Assembly: GCA_963725415.1 (NCBI GenBank)
Contig: CAVRZY010000291.1
Span: 1 to 49,948, forward strand
Direction of reading: 5' to 3'
DNA from: CAVRZY01 sp963725415
Lineage (GTDB): Bacteria > Acidobacteriota > Terriglobia > Bryobacterales > Bryobacteraceae
Length of the DNA: 49,948 bases
This document shows, piece after piece, positions 36,923-46,797 of the stretch (position 1 is the stretch's first letter; every line of letters begins with the position of its first letter). The position numbers were made by a program, and so were the translations under genes. The notes below the pieces were generated by a model, which saw only the letters and a program-made list of their open reading frames with translations, was not told the DNA's origin and did not search any database.

Positions 36923-39633
36923 TGCCGACCTACAAGAAAAAACTGATCGAAGTCGCGCTGCCGCTGGAGGCGATCAATAAGGAGTCGGCGCGGGAGAAGT
37001 CGATCCGGCATGGGCACCCATCGACACTGCATCTCTGGTGGGCGCGGCGACCGCTGGCGGCGTGCCGGGCCGTGCTGTTCGCTTCGCTGGTCGATGACCC
37101 GTCGAGCCATCCCGAGGAGTTCCGCGACCGAAGCCGACCAGGACAAGCGAGCGGCAACGGCTCTTCCGGTTGATCGAGAAACTTGTGCTGTGGGAGAACT
37201 CGAACAACCGTGCAGTGCTGGATGAGGCGCATGCGGAGATTTTGAAATCCACCGGCGGTAATCCGCCGCCGCCGATCTACGATCCCTTCTGTGGTGGTGG
37301 GTCGATACCCCTCGAAGCGCAGCGGCTTGGGCTGGAGGCGCACGGCAGCGACCTGAACCCGGTCGCGGTCCTCATCACGAAGGCTCTCATCGAGATCCCG
37401 CCCAAGTTCGCCGGGCAACCGCCAGTGAATCCGGCCGCGAAGAATAAGATGAGCGGGAAGGGCATGTGGACGGGCGCCCGGGGGTTAGCGGATGACGTCC
37501 GTTACTACGGCCAATGGATGCGCGACCGGGCCTTGGAGCGCATAGGGCACCTCTATCCGAAGGTGAAGCTTCCGAAGGAGCACGGCGGTGGAGAGGCAAC
37601 GGTAATCGCATGGCTTTGGGCAAGAACGGTTGTCTGCCCGAATCCAGCTTGCGGCGTTCAGATGCCACTGGTGCGCTCGTTCGCACTTTCAACGAAGTCT
37701 GGCAAGCATGAATGGGTCGAGCCGGTCGTCGATCAGATACACCGGGTGATCAGATTCGAGATCAAGACCGGCGAGGGGAACGCCCCGGAGGCTACCGTCA
37801 ACCGGCGGGGAGCGCGGTGCATTGCCTGTGGGACTGCGGTTCCGCTTGACCACGTTCGCTCAGAGGGGCGAGCTGGACGCATGAGTGCACAATTGATGGC
37901 GGTTGTCGCGCAAGGTCGACGGGAGAGGTTCTACCTGCCTCCGATGGCCGAACATGAGGCGATTGCTGCCTCTGCTGAGCCTTTTGGGGTCCCGGAAACC
38001 GACCTGCCCCTACAGGCTCTTGGTTTCCGGGTGCAGTTGTACGGTATGACCCATCACCGAGATCTTTTCACTCAGAGGCAGCTAGCGGCCTTAACCACCT
38101 TCAGCGACCTGGTTGGTGAGGCCTGCCGTAGACTGATCGGCGACGGAGCTTCTGAGGAGTACGCCACCGCCGTAGCCACATATCTGGGTATGGGCGTCAG
38201 TCGCCTCAGCGACATCTGCAACTCGCTTTGCATGTGGGAGAACACGAAGACGCAAGTGCGGCACTTGTTCACACGACAAGCGATTTCGATGCTTTGGGAT
38301 TTCGCCGAAGCCAACGTATTCGCGGCTGCTGCGGGCGATTTTGGAGTTACCCTAGGCAACTTGGCAAAAGCAATCGAGGCTACTCCCGCCAGGGGGAAGG
38401 GTGATGCGGCCCAACTTGATGCAACTGCGCAGTTGTCGGCCGGCCGAGTCTTCTCGACAGATCCTCCTTACTACGACAACATAGGCTACGCTGATTTGTC
38501 CGACTTCTTTTACGTTTGGCTCCGACGCAGCCTCAGTTCTGTATATCCCGAGCTGTTCAGTACGCTCCTTGTGCCCAAAAAGCAGGAACTCGTTGCTGCA
38601 CCGGAGCGCTTCGGTGGAGACAAGGACGCGGCTCAGAGGTTCTTTGAAGAGGGTTCCGCGCTGGCATTCGGCGCAATGCGGCGGTCGCAGCACCCTGACT
38701 TCCCCCTGACGGTCTATTACGCCTTTAAGCAAGCTGAGGATGCGGACGATGAAGATGGTGAGGCCGGGGTCGCGTCTACGGGTTGGGAAACGCATGCTCG
38801 AGGGTCTCCTGAAGGCCGGATTCCAGATCACGGCAACTTGGCCCGCTCGCAGTGAACTTAGAAATCGAATGCGTGGCCAGGGTAGCAACGCGCTTGCATC
38901 GTCCATCGTTCTTGCCTGCCGCCCGCGCCAGGACACCGCGCCGATCACAACCCGCAAGGACTTTCTCGCTTCGCTGAAGAGGGAACTGCCCCGCGCCTTG
39001 CGCAACCTGCAGAAGGGCAACATTGCTCCGGTGGATCTGGCGCAGGCGGCGATCGGTCCGGGCATGGCGGTGTTCTCCCGGTACAAGAAGGTTCTCGAAA
39101 CCGACGGCTCGCCGATGCGTGTAGCGCACAGCTCTGGCGCTGATCAATCAGGGCCTCGACGAGGTCCTCTCCGAACTGGAGAGCGAGTTCGACCCCGACA
39201 CACGCTGGGCGCTGGCCTGGTTTGAGCAGCACGCAGTTCGACGAGGGCCTGTACGGTGAGGCCGAAGTGCTGGCCACGGCGAAGGCGATCAGCATCTCGA
39301 CCTGCGCGAGGCGGGTATGGTCCATTCCCGTGCCGGGAAAGTCCGCCTGCTGCGGCGCGAAGAATTGCCCGAGGATTGGGACCCGTCTCCAATTGCCGCC
39401 TAACGGTTTGGGAAGTCACGCAGCATCTGATCCGCCGCCTCGACCATAAGGGCGAGAAGGATACGGCGAATCTGAAAGCGAAGATCGGCGGGATGGCGGA
39501 GATCGCCCGCGGCCTCTCCTATCGGCTCTACACGCTGTGCGAGCGCAAGGGCTGGGCTGCAGAGGCCGGTTACTACAACAGCCTCGTGGTGGCCTGGCCC
39601 TCGATGGCGTCGGAGGCATTTGAACTGCGCTAA
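36922..39633 (+). pseudogene. DUF1156 (COG1743-like) adenine DNA methyltransferase, several frameshifts
   Basis: The N-terminus is a textbook DUF1156 domain: KKLIEVALPLEAINKES, then SIRHGHPSTLHLWWARRPLAACRA. Next are the SAM site YDPFCGGGSIPLEAQRLG, a Cys4 zinc ribbon (CPNPACG and CIACG) and the catalytic motif DPPYYDNIGYADLSDFFY. C-terminal parts (PARSELRNRMRGQGSNALASSIVLACRP, LINQGLDEVLSELESEFDPDTRWALAWFEQ, LYGEAEVLATAKA) end in SMASEAFELR. The frame breaks near 37125 and 37150 (one base extra each), 38791, 39122 and 39227 (one extra each), 39287 and 39399 (one lost each). An intact product would be about 900 residues and would mark host DNA. Either the gene is dying or this stretch has a high error rate. 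Confidence 0.85.
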
Positions 39634-39659
39634 CCTCGGGAACGGAGACCAATCGAGTC

Positions 39660-39995
39660 ATGCAAGCCCAATTCTCCAAACAGCAAGCGATTGAAGAGAT
39701 CACGCGCCGCCTGGTTGAGTTTTACAGCCCGGTCCGCATCTATCTTTTCGGTTCCGAGGCGCGGGGAGACGCCGGGCCGGAGAGCGATCTGGATTTTCTG
39801 GTCGTGGTCCCGGACGATGCGCCGGAGGACAAATTGCGTCCTGGCGCGGGGCGAAGAGCGGTCCGGGGAACCGGGTTCGCCAAGGACATCGTGCCATGGC
39901 GCAAAACCGATTTCGAGGAGCGGGCGGCTTGGGTCATGGCATCCCTGCCCGCCACCGTCGTGCGCGAAGGAAGGCTGCTCTATGAATCCCAGTGA
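39660..39995 (+). CDS. MNT-type nucleotidyltransferase antitoxin (copy 1)
   Basis: A 111-residue minimal nucleotidyltransferase with the GSX10DXD motif (GSEARGDAGPESDLD) and KDIVPWRKTDFEERAAW. Such MNT proteins neutralise HEPN toxins by adding nucleotides (AMP) to them. The segment PDDAPEDKLRPGAGRRAV differs from copy 2 and may hide a compensated indel. The gene overlaps its HEPN partner by 14 bases. Confidence 0.8.
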   Translation: MQAQFSKQQAIEEITRRLVEFYSPVRIYLFGSEARGDAGPESDLDFLVVVPDDAPEDKLRPGAGRRAVRGTGFAKDIVPWRKTDFEERAAWVMASLPATVVREGRLLYESQ

Positions 39996-40416
39996 CGCCC
40001 GCGCCAGGGAAACGCGCGAATGGCTCGCGAAAGCCGCGGAGGACCTCGCCTCGGCTGGTGTCCTCATCGGTTCCAACCACTTCGCCGGAGCGCTCTTCTT
40101 TTGCCAGCAGGCGGCCGAGAAGAGCCTCAAGGCTTTCCTCACGTGGCACGAGCGCACGTTCCGGCGCACGCATGACATGGAGGAACTGGGCGAGGGCTGC
40201 CAGGCGATCGACGGCACGCTGGCTGCACTGCTCGAAGAGGCGGACGTCCTTTCGGATTACGCATGGAAACTGCGCTACCCCGGAGCGCCCTACACACCCG
40301 AACGGGAGGAAGCGGAGGCCATGTTCGGCATCGCCGGCCGTGTTTTCCGGGAAGTGCAGTCGCGGCTCCCGCTGGAAGCAAGGATTTCCGAAGATCATGG
40401 CGATAACCAATCATGA
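39982..40416 (+). CDS. HEPN-domain toxin, intact copy
   Basis: A 144-residue protein from ATG 39982, overlapping the MNT gene. Its fold pattern is that of HEPN proteins of MNT-HEPN modules: ETREWLAKAAEDLASAGVLI, FCQQAAEKSLKAFLTWHE and RTFRRTHDMEELGEGC, where the Arg and His are in RX5H spacing and may form the RNase site. The C-terminal end crosses into the start of a partial DUF499 copy created by the duplication (its last residues overlap MAITNHERV in another frame). With the MNT gene it makes a type VII-like toxin-antitoxin pair. Confidence 0.8.
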   Translation: MNPSDARARETREWLAKAAEDLASAGVLIGSNHFAGALFFCQQAAEKSLKAFLTWHERTFRRTHDMEELGEGCQAIDGTLAALLEEADVLSDYAWKLRYPGAPYTPEREEAEAMFGIAGRVFREVQSRLPLEARISEDHGDNQS

Positions 40417-40472
40417 ACGCGTCGGAAGCGTTTGAATTGCGGTAACCTCGGGAAACGGGGGTGGCCACGGCC

Positions 40473-40808
40473 ATGCGAAGGCAACTCACCAAACCGGAGG
40501 CGATCGAAGAGATCAAGCTCCGTTTGATCGAGTTCTATCGGCCGGTGCGTATCTACCTCTTCGGCTCCGAGGCGCGCGGCGACACGGGGCCGGATAGCGA
40601 CCTCGATTTCCTGGTGGTGGTGCCGGACGATGCCCCGGAACAGCTCCTGCGGAGCAGCGAGATCTATGCGCGCGTTTCGGGGCTCGGTTACCCGAAAGAC
40701 ATTATTCCCTGGCGGAGAAGCGATTTCGAGGGCCGCGCGGCCTACGTAAAGGCCTCGCTGCCCGCAATCGTGGTGCGTGAAGGAAGGCTGCTGTATGAGT
40801 CCGCGTGA
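40473..40808 (+). CDS. MNT-type nucleotidyltransferase antitoxin (copy 2)
   Basis: A 111-residue protein, same length as copy 1 when read from ATG 40473 (GTG 40461 is possible). It keeps GSEARGDTGPDSDLD and KDIIPWRRSDFEGRAAYV. About two thirds of residues match copy 1, so the duplication is not recent or has diverged fast. It overlaps the start of a broken HEPN gene. Confidence 0.8.
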   Translation: MRRQLTKPEAIEEIKLRLIEFYRPVRIYLFGSEARGDTGPDSDLDFLVVVPDDAPEQLLRSSEIYARVSGLGYPKDIIPWRRSDFEGRAAYVKASLPAIVVREGRLLYESA

Positions 40809-40968
40809 GATGCTTGCCGCGGAGACGCGGGAGTGGCTGGATCGCGCCAGGGCGGACCTGCGGGCCTACAAGCCCACGGTACGCCGGCGCGGCTGCTGGA
40901 AGCGCTCACTGTCTATCTCGAATCCCAGTCCGGAAGTTGAAGGCGAGTATGGCCATCACGAATGCTGA
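40795..40968 (+). pseudogene. HEPN toxin remnant (copy 2)
   Basis: From ATG 40795 the first 22 or so residues (MSPREMLAAETREWLDRARADL) match the start of the intact HEPN protein. About 260 bases are then missing, and the rest of the frame is unrelated, ending in the DUF499 start region. The toxin core, including the HEPN active site, is absent. Confidence 0.75.
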
Positions 40969-43900
40969 ACGAGTCGGCAAGGCTCTGGAGCTCCTGAAAG
41001 ATGGATTGCGCCCGTTCGTCGAGCGTGAATTGAAGGCGAGCTATAAGAATCGCTGGCTGGAGACGGCCAAGCCGAGCTTTCCGGTGTGGCAGCAGCCGGG
41101 CAAGGACGGCGAGGGGCTGAACTGGGATAGCCAGGCCATTCTCCAGGTGATGTGCGATCTGTGGAACGACTGTTTCAAGAGGATCCTCGGACCGTCGGAG
41201 AGGAACCTGGCGCTCGAACTCCGCGACGTCCGAAACAAATGGGCGCATCAGAAGGCCTTCACCACGGACGATGCCTACCGCGCCATCGACAGCATCTCGC
41301 GTCTGCTCGGCGCCGTCGCGGCTCCGGAGGTCGAGCAGGCCGAACAGATGAAGGCGGAGATCCTCCGCGTCAAATTCGACGAGCAGATCCGCACACAGAA
41401 ACGCAAGGAATCGGGCGTCGCCGTGGAAGGAAAGCCTGCGCCGGGCCTCCGCCCGTGGCGTGAGATCGTCACCCCGCACCCGGACGTCGCCTCCGGGCGC
41501 TACCAGCAGGCCGAGTTCGCCGCCGATCTTTGGCAGGTGTTCCTGAACGAGGGCTCCGACGAGTACCGAGACCCGATCGAGTTCTACCGCCGCACATTCA
41601 TCACGGAGGGGATCGGGAAGCTGCTATCCAACGCCTTGCTTCGCCTGGCGGGGAAAGGTGGCGACCCGGTGGTCGAGCTGCAAACCAACTTCGGAGGCGG
41701 CAAGACGCACTCTCTGCTGGCCCTCTATCACCTCTTCTCGGGCGTGCCCGCCGGCCAGCTCCCCGGCCTCGAGACGGTCACGCAGATTGCGGGCGTCTCG
41801 CAGCCACCCAAGGTTCGGCGGGCCGTTCTGGTGGGCAACCGGATGTCACCAGCCGACACCTACAAGAAGCCGGATGGGACCGTGGTCCGGACGCTCTGGG
41901 GCGAGTTGGCGTGGCAACTGGGCGGCAAAGAGGGCTATGAGATGGTGCGCGGCTCCGACGAGAAAGCCGTCAGCCCCGGTGACAGCCTTCGGCTGCTTTT
42001 CAAGAAGTATGCTCCCTGCCTGATCCTGATCGACGAATGGGTCGCTTACGCGCGCCAGCTCTACAGCAAGTCCGATCTGCCCGGCGGCGATTTTGACGCG
42101 CACTTCACCTTCGCGCAGACGCTGAGCGAATCCGCGAAGCTGGCGGAGAAGACCCTGCTGGTGATCAGCATTCCCGCTTCGCAAAACGAGATTGGCGGCG
42201 AGGGCGGCGAGGCGGCGCTGGAGCGGCTGAAAAACGTCATCGAGCGGGTGGAAACCTCATGGCGCCCGGCGAGTGCGGAAGAGGGCTTCGAGATTGTCCG
42301 CCGCCGCCTGTTCCAGCCCATCACCGATGCGGAGTTGTTCACCGCGCGGGACACCGTGGTACGAGCGTTCGCGGATGAATACAGGAAGTACCCACAGGAG
42401 TTTCCTTCGGAGACCGGCAAGTCCGAGTACGAGCGGCGAATGAAAGCGGCGTACCCCATTCATCCCGAGTTGTTCGACCGGCTCTACAACGACTGGTCCA
42501 GCCTGGACAAGTTCCAGCGCACGCGCGGCGTGCTGCGGCTGATGTCCGCGGTGATTCACGGGCTTTGGGAGCGCGAGGATCGCGGCCTCCTGATCCTGCC
42601 GGCGAACGTGCCGGTGGACGCTCCCGCCGTGCAGAACGAGCTGACCCGCTATCTGCCGCCGACGTGGGCGCCGGTGATCGAGAAGGACATCGATGGGCCG
42701 AATTCCCTCCCGTTGCGGCTGGATCGCGAGAATCCCATGCTGGGGCGGTATTCGGCGTGCCGCCGTGTTGCGCGCACGCTCTACCTGGGTTCGGCGCCCA
42801 CGCAAGAAGCTGCCAACAAGGGCTTGGAGGATCGCCAGATCAAGCTCGGCTGCGTCCAACCCGGCGAGACTTCGGGAACGTTCGGCGATGCACTGCGGAA
42901 GCTGGCCGACCAAGCCACCTACCTGTATGTGGAAGGGAGCCGCTACTGGTACTCCACGCAGCCGAGCGTGAACCGGCTGGCGGAGGAACGCGCCGAACGA
43001 TTCCACCCCGAGGACCTGGTCGAGGAGATTCGGCGCCGCCTCAGCGAGGAGGCCAAGCATCGCGGGGACTTCTCGAAGGTGCACCCCTGTCCTTCCAGCT
43101 ACAACGAGGTGGTTGACGAGCCCGAGGCGAAGCTGGTCGTCTTGGGACCGGACTATACGCATAGCGCGAAGGCCGCGGAAAGCCCGGCCCGCCAGGCGGC
43201 TGCGGAAATCCTCAGCCGTGGCTCGGCGGGACGAAACTGCGGGAACATGCTGGTCTTCCTCGCGGCCGACAAGACCAGATTCGCCGACCTGGACAAGGCT
43301 GTCCGCCTGTACATGGCATGGAAGACCATCGAACGCGATGAGGTGTCCTTGGATCTGACGCCCTTCCAGGCCAACCAGGTTGACCAGAAGGTGACGACTT
43401 CCAGCGACGCTGTAAAGGGGCGACTCCCGGAGACGTACTTCTGGCTTCTTGTTCCGGGGCAGAAGAAGCCGGTAGGCGGTCAGCCATTTCCAGAAGTGGA
43501 GTGGCAGGAGATCAGGCTGCAGGGGCAAGAGGGGCTTGCGGAGCGCGCATCGAAGAAGCTGAAAAACGACGGATTGTTGATCGCCAGCATGGCGGGTACG
43601 TATCTCCGCCCGGAGATCGATCAGATTCCGCTATGGCGGGGAAACCATGTTGGCGTGAAGCAGTTGGTGGATGACTTCGCCAAGTACCTGTACCTGCCCC
43701 GCGTCAAGAATGCCCAAGTGGTCCTCGACGCTATTGAGGACGGAGTTGGCCGCCTGACCTGGCTACAGGACACCTTCGCCTACGCGGACTACTACGACGC
43801 CACCGCCGACCGCTATCGCGGCCTCGAAACCGGACGCCGCCCAACGGTCCAGTTGAACGCAAACAGTGTGGTCGTGAAGCCGGAGGTCGCCGCAGCTCAG

Positions 43901-44275
43901 ATCGAGAAGGATTCTGCCGCTGCTCCCGCCCCCACGGGAGGAGTCATCCATGGTGCCGGGGCCGCAGGCGCCGGCGAGACCGAACCTGCAAGTGTCGGCG
44001 CGGCGACAACGACGCTGGGCACACCTCCCAAGGCGCCCGTCCTCCGCCGCTTCCACGGCTCCGCCAAGATCGACGCCACCCGCCTCTCGCGCGACGTTGA
44101 CCTGATCGCCACCTCGGTTGTTCAGCATCTCTCCGGGCTGCTGGATGCCAGGGTGACGGTCACGGTGGAGATCGAAGCCGAAATCCCCTCCGGCGCCCCG
44201 GACAACGTTGTTCGCACGGTGACCGAGAACTGCCGGACCCTGAAGTTCGAGAACTCGGGGTTTGAGGAGAACTGA
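40949..44275 (+). CDS. Swt1-type HEPN domain fused to DUF499 AAA+ ATPase
   Basis: A protein of 1,108 residues with no frame breaks. ATG 40949 is chosen because its first codons are duplicated at 40397 together with the operon segment and it follows an AGG-rich site. Residues 1-115 form a Swt1-family HEPN domain with RX4H (RNKWAH, near 94), the RNase motif of HEPN proteins. From about 180 the DUF499 (COG1483) ATPase begins: Walker A in FGGGKTHS near 250, Walker B in LILIDEWVAYARQL near 360, then VISIPASQNEIGGEGGEAAL as sensor. The C-terminal 300 residues are mostly Ala/Pro rich linker and a last domain (RFHGSAKIDATRLSRDVDLIA). DUF499 resembles BrxC/PglY ATPases. It probably senses phage or DNA state and triggers the other parts of the operon. 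Confidence 0.85.
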   Translation: MAITNAERVGKALELLKDGLRPFVERELKASYKNRWLETAKPSFPVWQQPGKDGEGLNWDSQAILQVMCDLWNDCFKRILGPSERNLALELRDVRNKWAHQKAFTTDDAYRAIDSISRLLGAVAAPEVEQAEQMKAEILRVKFDEQIRTQKRKESGVAVEGKPAPGLRPWREIVTPHPDVASGRYQQAEFAADLWQVFLNEGSDEYRDPIEFYRRTFITEGIGKLLSNALLRLAGKGGDPVVELQTNFGGGKTHSLLALYHLFSGVPAGQLPGLETVTQIAGVSQPPKVRRAVLVGNRMSPADTYKKPDGTVVRTLWGELAWQLGGKEGYEMVRGSDEKAVSPGDSLRLLFKKYAPCLILIDEWVAYARQLYSKSDLPGGDFDAHFTFAQTLSESAKLAEKTLLVISIPASQNEIGGEGGEAALERLKNVIERVETSWRPASAEEGFEIVRRRLFQPITDAELFTARDTVVRAFADEYRKYPQEFPSETGKSEYERRMKAAYPIHPELFDRLYNDWSSLDKFQRTRGVLRLMSAVIHGLWEREDRGLLILPANVPVDAPAVQNELTRYLPPTWAPVIEKDIDGPNSLPLRLDRENPMLGRYSACRRVARTLYLGSAPTQEAANKGLEDRQIKLGCVQPGETSGTFGDALRKLADQATYLYVEGSRYWYSTQPSVNRLAEERAERFHPEDLVEEIRRRLSEEAKHRGDFSKVHPCPSSYNEVVDEPEAKLVVLGPDYTHSAKAAESPARQAAAEILSRGSAGRNCGNMLVFLAADKTRFADLDKAVRLYMAWKTIERDEVSLDLTPFQANQVDQKVTTSSDAVKGRLPETYFWLLVPGQKKPVGGQPFPEVEWQEIRLQGQEGLAERASKKLKNDGLLIASMAGTYLRPEIDQIPLWRGNHVGVKQLVDDFAKYLYLPRVKNAQVVLDAIEDGVGRLTWLQDTFAYADYYDATADRYRGLETGRRPTVQLNANSVVVKPEVAAAQIEKDSAAAPAPTGGVIHGAGAAGAGETEPASVGAATTTLGTPPKAPVLRRFHGSAKIDATRLSRDVDLIATSVVQHLSGLLDARVTVTVEIEAEIPSGAPDNVVRTVTENCRTLKFENSGFEEN

Positions 44276-44284
44276 AGGGCGCCC

Positions 44285-46119
44285 TCAGCCCTCCAGCACC
44301 TTCTCCCACTCCGGCTCGCTCTCTTGCGGGCGCGCGGAATGACTCTGGCCGCACCAGCGCTCCAGCGCCGCTTTCAGTTCGCGCATGTCCACCGGCTTGG
44401 GGATGTAATCCGACATCCCGGCTTCGAGGCACCTCTCCCGGTCGCCTTTCATCGCGTTGGCCGTCATGGCCACGATCGGAACCCGCCCGGGATCGCCTTC
44501 CAGCCGCCGGATCGCCTCGGTCGCCTTGAACCCGTCCATCACCGGCATCTGGCAGTCCATCAGGATCACCGAGTACCCGCCCGCGGACGCGGCGGCCACC
44601 GCCAGGCGGCCGTCTTCGACGAGCTCCACCCCGTAGCCGAGCTTCTCCACCAGCCGGCGAGCCACTTTCTGGTTGACCGCGTTGTCTTCCACGATCAGGA
44701 CCTTGTGGTTTGCCGCCCGAGCCCGCACTCCGTCCGCCTCGCCCACCGCGCCCGCCAAGCTGACCAGCGAGGCCGTGGCCGGCTCGACCGGCCGCACCAG
44801 GCCGAGCAGCGCTTCCCGCAGCCGCGATCCGCGTACCGGCTTGGTGATCACCGCGTCCGCCCCAACGCTCTCCGCCGTCCGCCGCTCGCCGTGAGGAACC
44901 AGGAGCAGCAGCCAAGGCTTTCCCTCCGCCCCACGTGCGTGCCTCAACTGCTCCAGGTCCGGCGCGGACCCGTCCGCAATCGCGAGCCGGCAGGATTCCA
45001 GCATTGGCAACGCCTGCCCGGCATCCTCGGCCTCCACGGTCACCATGCCCCAGCCGCCCGCGTAGCTGGACAGCATCTTCCGCATCGCCGCATTCCGATA
45101 GACCACCAGCACCCGCGCGCCGCACAACGGCTCCGTCCCGGCTTCCTCCGCTCCGCCAGCGGCGACTCCCACCCGCACCGTAAACCGGAAGCTTGTTCCG
45201 CGCCGCACGGCGCTGCTGACCTCGACGGCGCCCTGCATCGCCTCCACCAGCTTCTTGGAAATGGCCAGGCCCAGCCCCGTCCCGCCAAACTTCCGCCGGG
45301 TGGACCCATCGCCCTGGTAGAACGGCTGGAACAGCCGGCGCACCACTTCGGGCGCCATCCCGGTACCGGTGTCGCTCACTCGCACCCGCAACTCGGCGCC
45401 GTCTCCCTCCACCGCCGCCTCCGCTTCCACGCTGATCTCGCCCTTCTCGGTGAACTTCATGGCGTTCCCGAGCAGGTTAATGAGGACCTGGCGAAACCGC
45501 CCGGGGAATCCCCGCATAGCCGCCGCGGCACGCTCTCCGCAACCGTGGTCGCCAGCTCGAGCCCCTTGGCCGCCGCCCGCTCCGCGAACAGTTCCGCCGC
45601 TTGCTCCACTTCATAGCGCGGATCGAATTCCACCGTCTCCAGCTCCAGCTTGCCCGACTCGATGCGCGAGAAATCCAGAATCTGATTGATGAGCTCCAAC
45701 AGCGTCTGGCCCGAGTAACGGATGGTCTCGACGCAGTCCCTCTGCTCCCGGCTGAGCTCGGTCTGCTCCAGCAGCGTGAGCATTCCAAGGACTCCGTTCA
45801 TCGGCGTGCGGATCTCGTGGCTCATGCTGGCCAAGAACTCGCTCTTGGCCGCATTCGACATCGCCGCCTGCGCCGCCATCTCGTTAGCCCACACGGTGGT
45901 CTGCTCCAGGACCGTGTTGACGGCGGCCAGCTCGCTGGCCATCTGCTCGGCGCGCTCCTTGGCCCGGCTCAGCTCCGCCTCCCGCTGTAGGCGGCACCGC
46001 CGGGAACGCCGCAGCCTGACTGTCAGCACCGTGCCGGCGATCAGCACCGCGGCTCCGTAAACGACGGGCATCATCACGGGCATGGCTCTTCCGGACGAGA
46101 TCTCTCCTTCTGCTCTCAT
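44285..46119 (-). CDS. Hybrid histidine kinase with two receiver domains (frameshift near 45510)
   Basis: About 610 residues. The N-terminus has one transmembrane segment (VVYGAAVLIAGTVLTVRL), then a coiled coil, HisKA with SHEIRTPMNG (phospho-His), and HATPase_c with LINLLGNAMKF, SDTGTGMAPE and GGTGLGLAISKKL. The first receiver-like domain (ARVLVVYRNAAMRKMLSS) lacks the acidic pair at its start. The second has DNAVNQKVARRL, phospho-acceptor Asp in LMDCQMPVMDG and Lys in YIPKPVD. The frame breaks near 45510 between PRRLCGD and GRFRQVLINLL. There is no periplasmic sensor domain, so the signal is unknown. It runs opposite to the WG-repeat gene. Confidence 0.8.
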
Positions 46120-46185
46120 CGGCCGGAAGCGCTCTGGGCTCTAGCACTTGTTCGCGCCCGCGGAATCTGCTACGTTCGTGCTGAA

Positions 46186-46782
46186 ATGACCGTCCCCGGA
46201 ACGCTGCTCGCTTTACTGTCGCTTGCGGCTCAAGGCGCCCCGCCGGGACTGCCGGTCCCGTTTGAACAAGACGGCAAGTGGGGCTATCGGGACGTGCGCG
46301 GCGGCATCGTCATTCCGCCTCGCTTCCAGCTCGCGAAACCGTTCTCCCGCGAGGGCCTCGCGGCGGTGGTCGATGACCAAGGCTGGGCCTACATCGACGC
46401 CACGGGCAAGCTGGTGATCCGGCCCTACGTTTTCGATAACGGTCCCGACTACTTCCGAGAGAACCTGGCGCGCTTCACCGAGGCCGGCAAATTCGGCTTC
46501 TTCGACCGCCGCGGCCGGGTCGTAATCCCGCCCCGGTTCGATCATGCCGCGCCTTTTGCCAGCGGGCTCGCGGCGGTGTGCGTGGGGTGCAAGGAAGTCT
46601 CCGATGGCGAGCACCGCTTCCTCCAAGGTGGCGCCTGGGGGTTCATCGATCGGTCCGGCGCGCTGGTCATCCCCGCCCGCTTCGAGGAAGTCCGGTCATT
46701 CCTCAAAGGCAGGGCCAGGGTCAAGCGGAACGGCCGGTGGCAATCCATCGGCAAGGACGGCCTGCCGCCTCCAGGCAAGTAG
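46186..46782 (+). CDS. Exported WG-repeat protein
   Basis: A 198-residue protein with a short signal-like start (MTVPGTLLALLSLAAQGAP) and four WG repeats: GKWGYRDVRGGIVIPPRF, GWAYIDATGKLVIRPYV, GKFGFFDRRGRVVIPPRF and GAWGFIDRSGALVIPARF. WG repeats form beta-rich binding surfaces; the ligand is unknown. The next gene starts 16 bases later with its own -10 box. Confidence 0.8.
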   Translation: MTVPGTLLALLSLAAQGAPPGLPVPFEQDGKWGYRDVRGGIVIPPRFQLAKPFSREGLAAVVDDQGWAYIDATGKLVIRPYVFDNGPDYFRENLARFTEAGKFGFFDRRGRVVIPPRFDHAAPFASGLAAVCVGCKEVSDGEHRFLQGGAWGFIDRSGALVIPARFEEVRSFLKGRARVKRNGRWQSIGKDGLPPPGK

Positions 46783-46785
46783 CCG

Positions 46786-46791
46786 GATAAT
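46786..46791 (+). promoter_or_regulatory. GATAAT box of a probably leaderless exonuclease-like gene
   Basis: GATAAT ends 6 bases before ATG 46798, and no ribosome-binding site lies between. It overlaps the stop region of the WG gene. Confidence 0.4.
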
Positions 46792-46797
46792 GCATTT

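Larger units (their letters stand above)
39607..40966 (+). repeat. Tandem duplication inside the defence operon (units 39607-40418 and 40419-40966)
   Basis: Unit 1 begins in the last codons of the methyltransferase (gcgtcggaggcatttgaact) and ends in the first codons of the DUF499 gene (atggcgataaccaatcatgaac). Unit 2 starts again at the methyltransferase tail (gcgtcggaagcgtttgaatt) and ends at the true DUF499 start (40949). So a segment holding MNT and HEPN plus both flanking gene ends was duplicated in place. Unit 2 has lost about 260 bases of the HEPN gene. Confidence 0.8.

Noticed and set aside
30856..44275. Canonical BREX or DISARM locus
   Set aside because: No PglZ, BrxA/B, DrmA, DrmB or DrmC was seen; only the helicase, methylase and ATPase types are shared.
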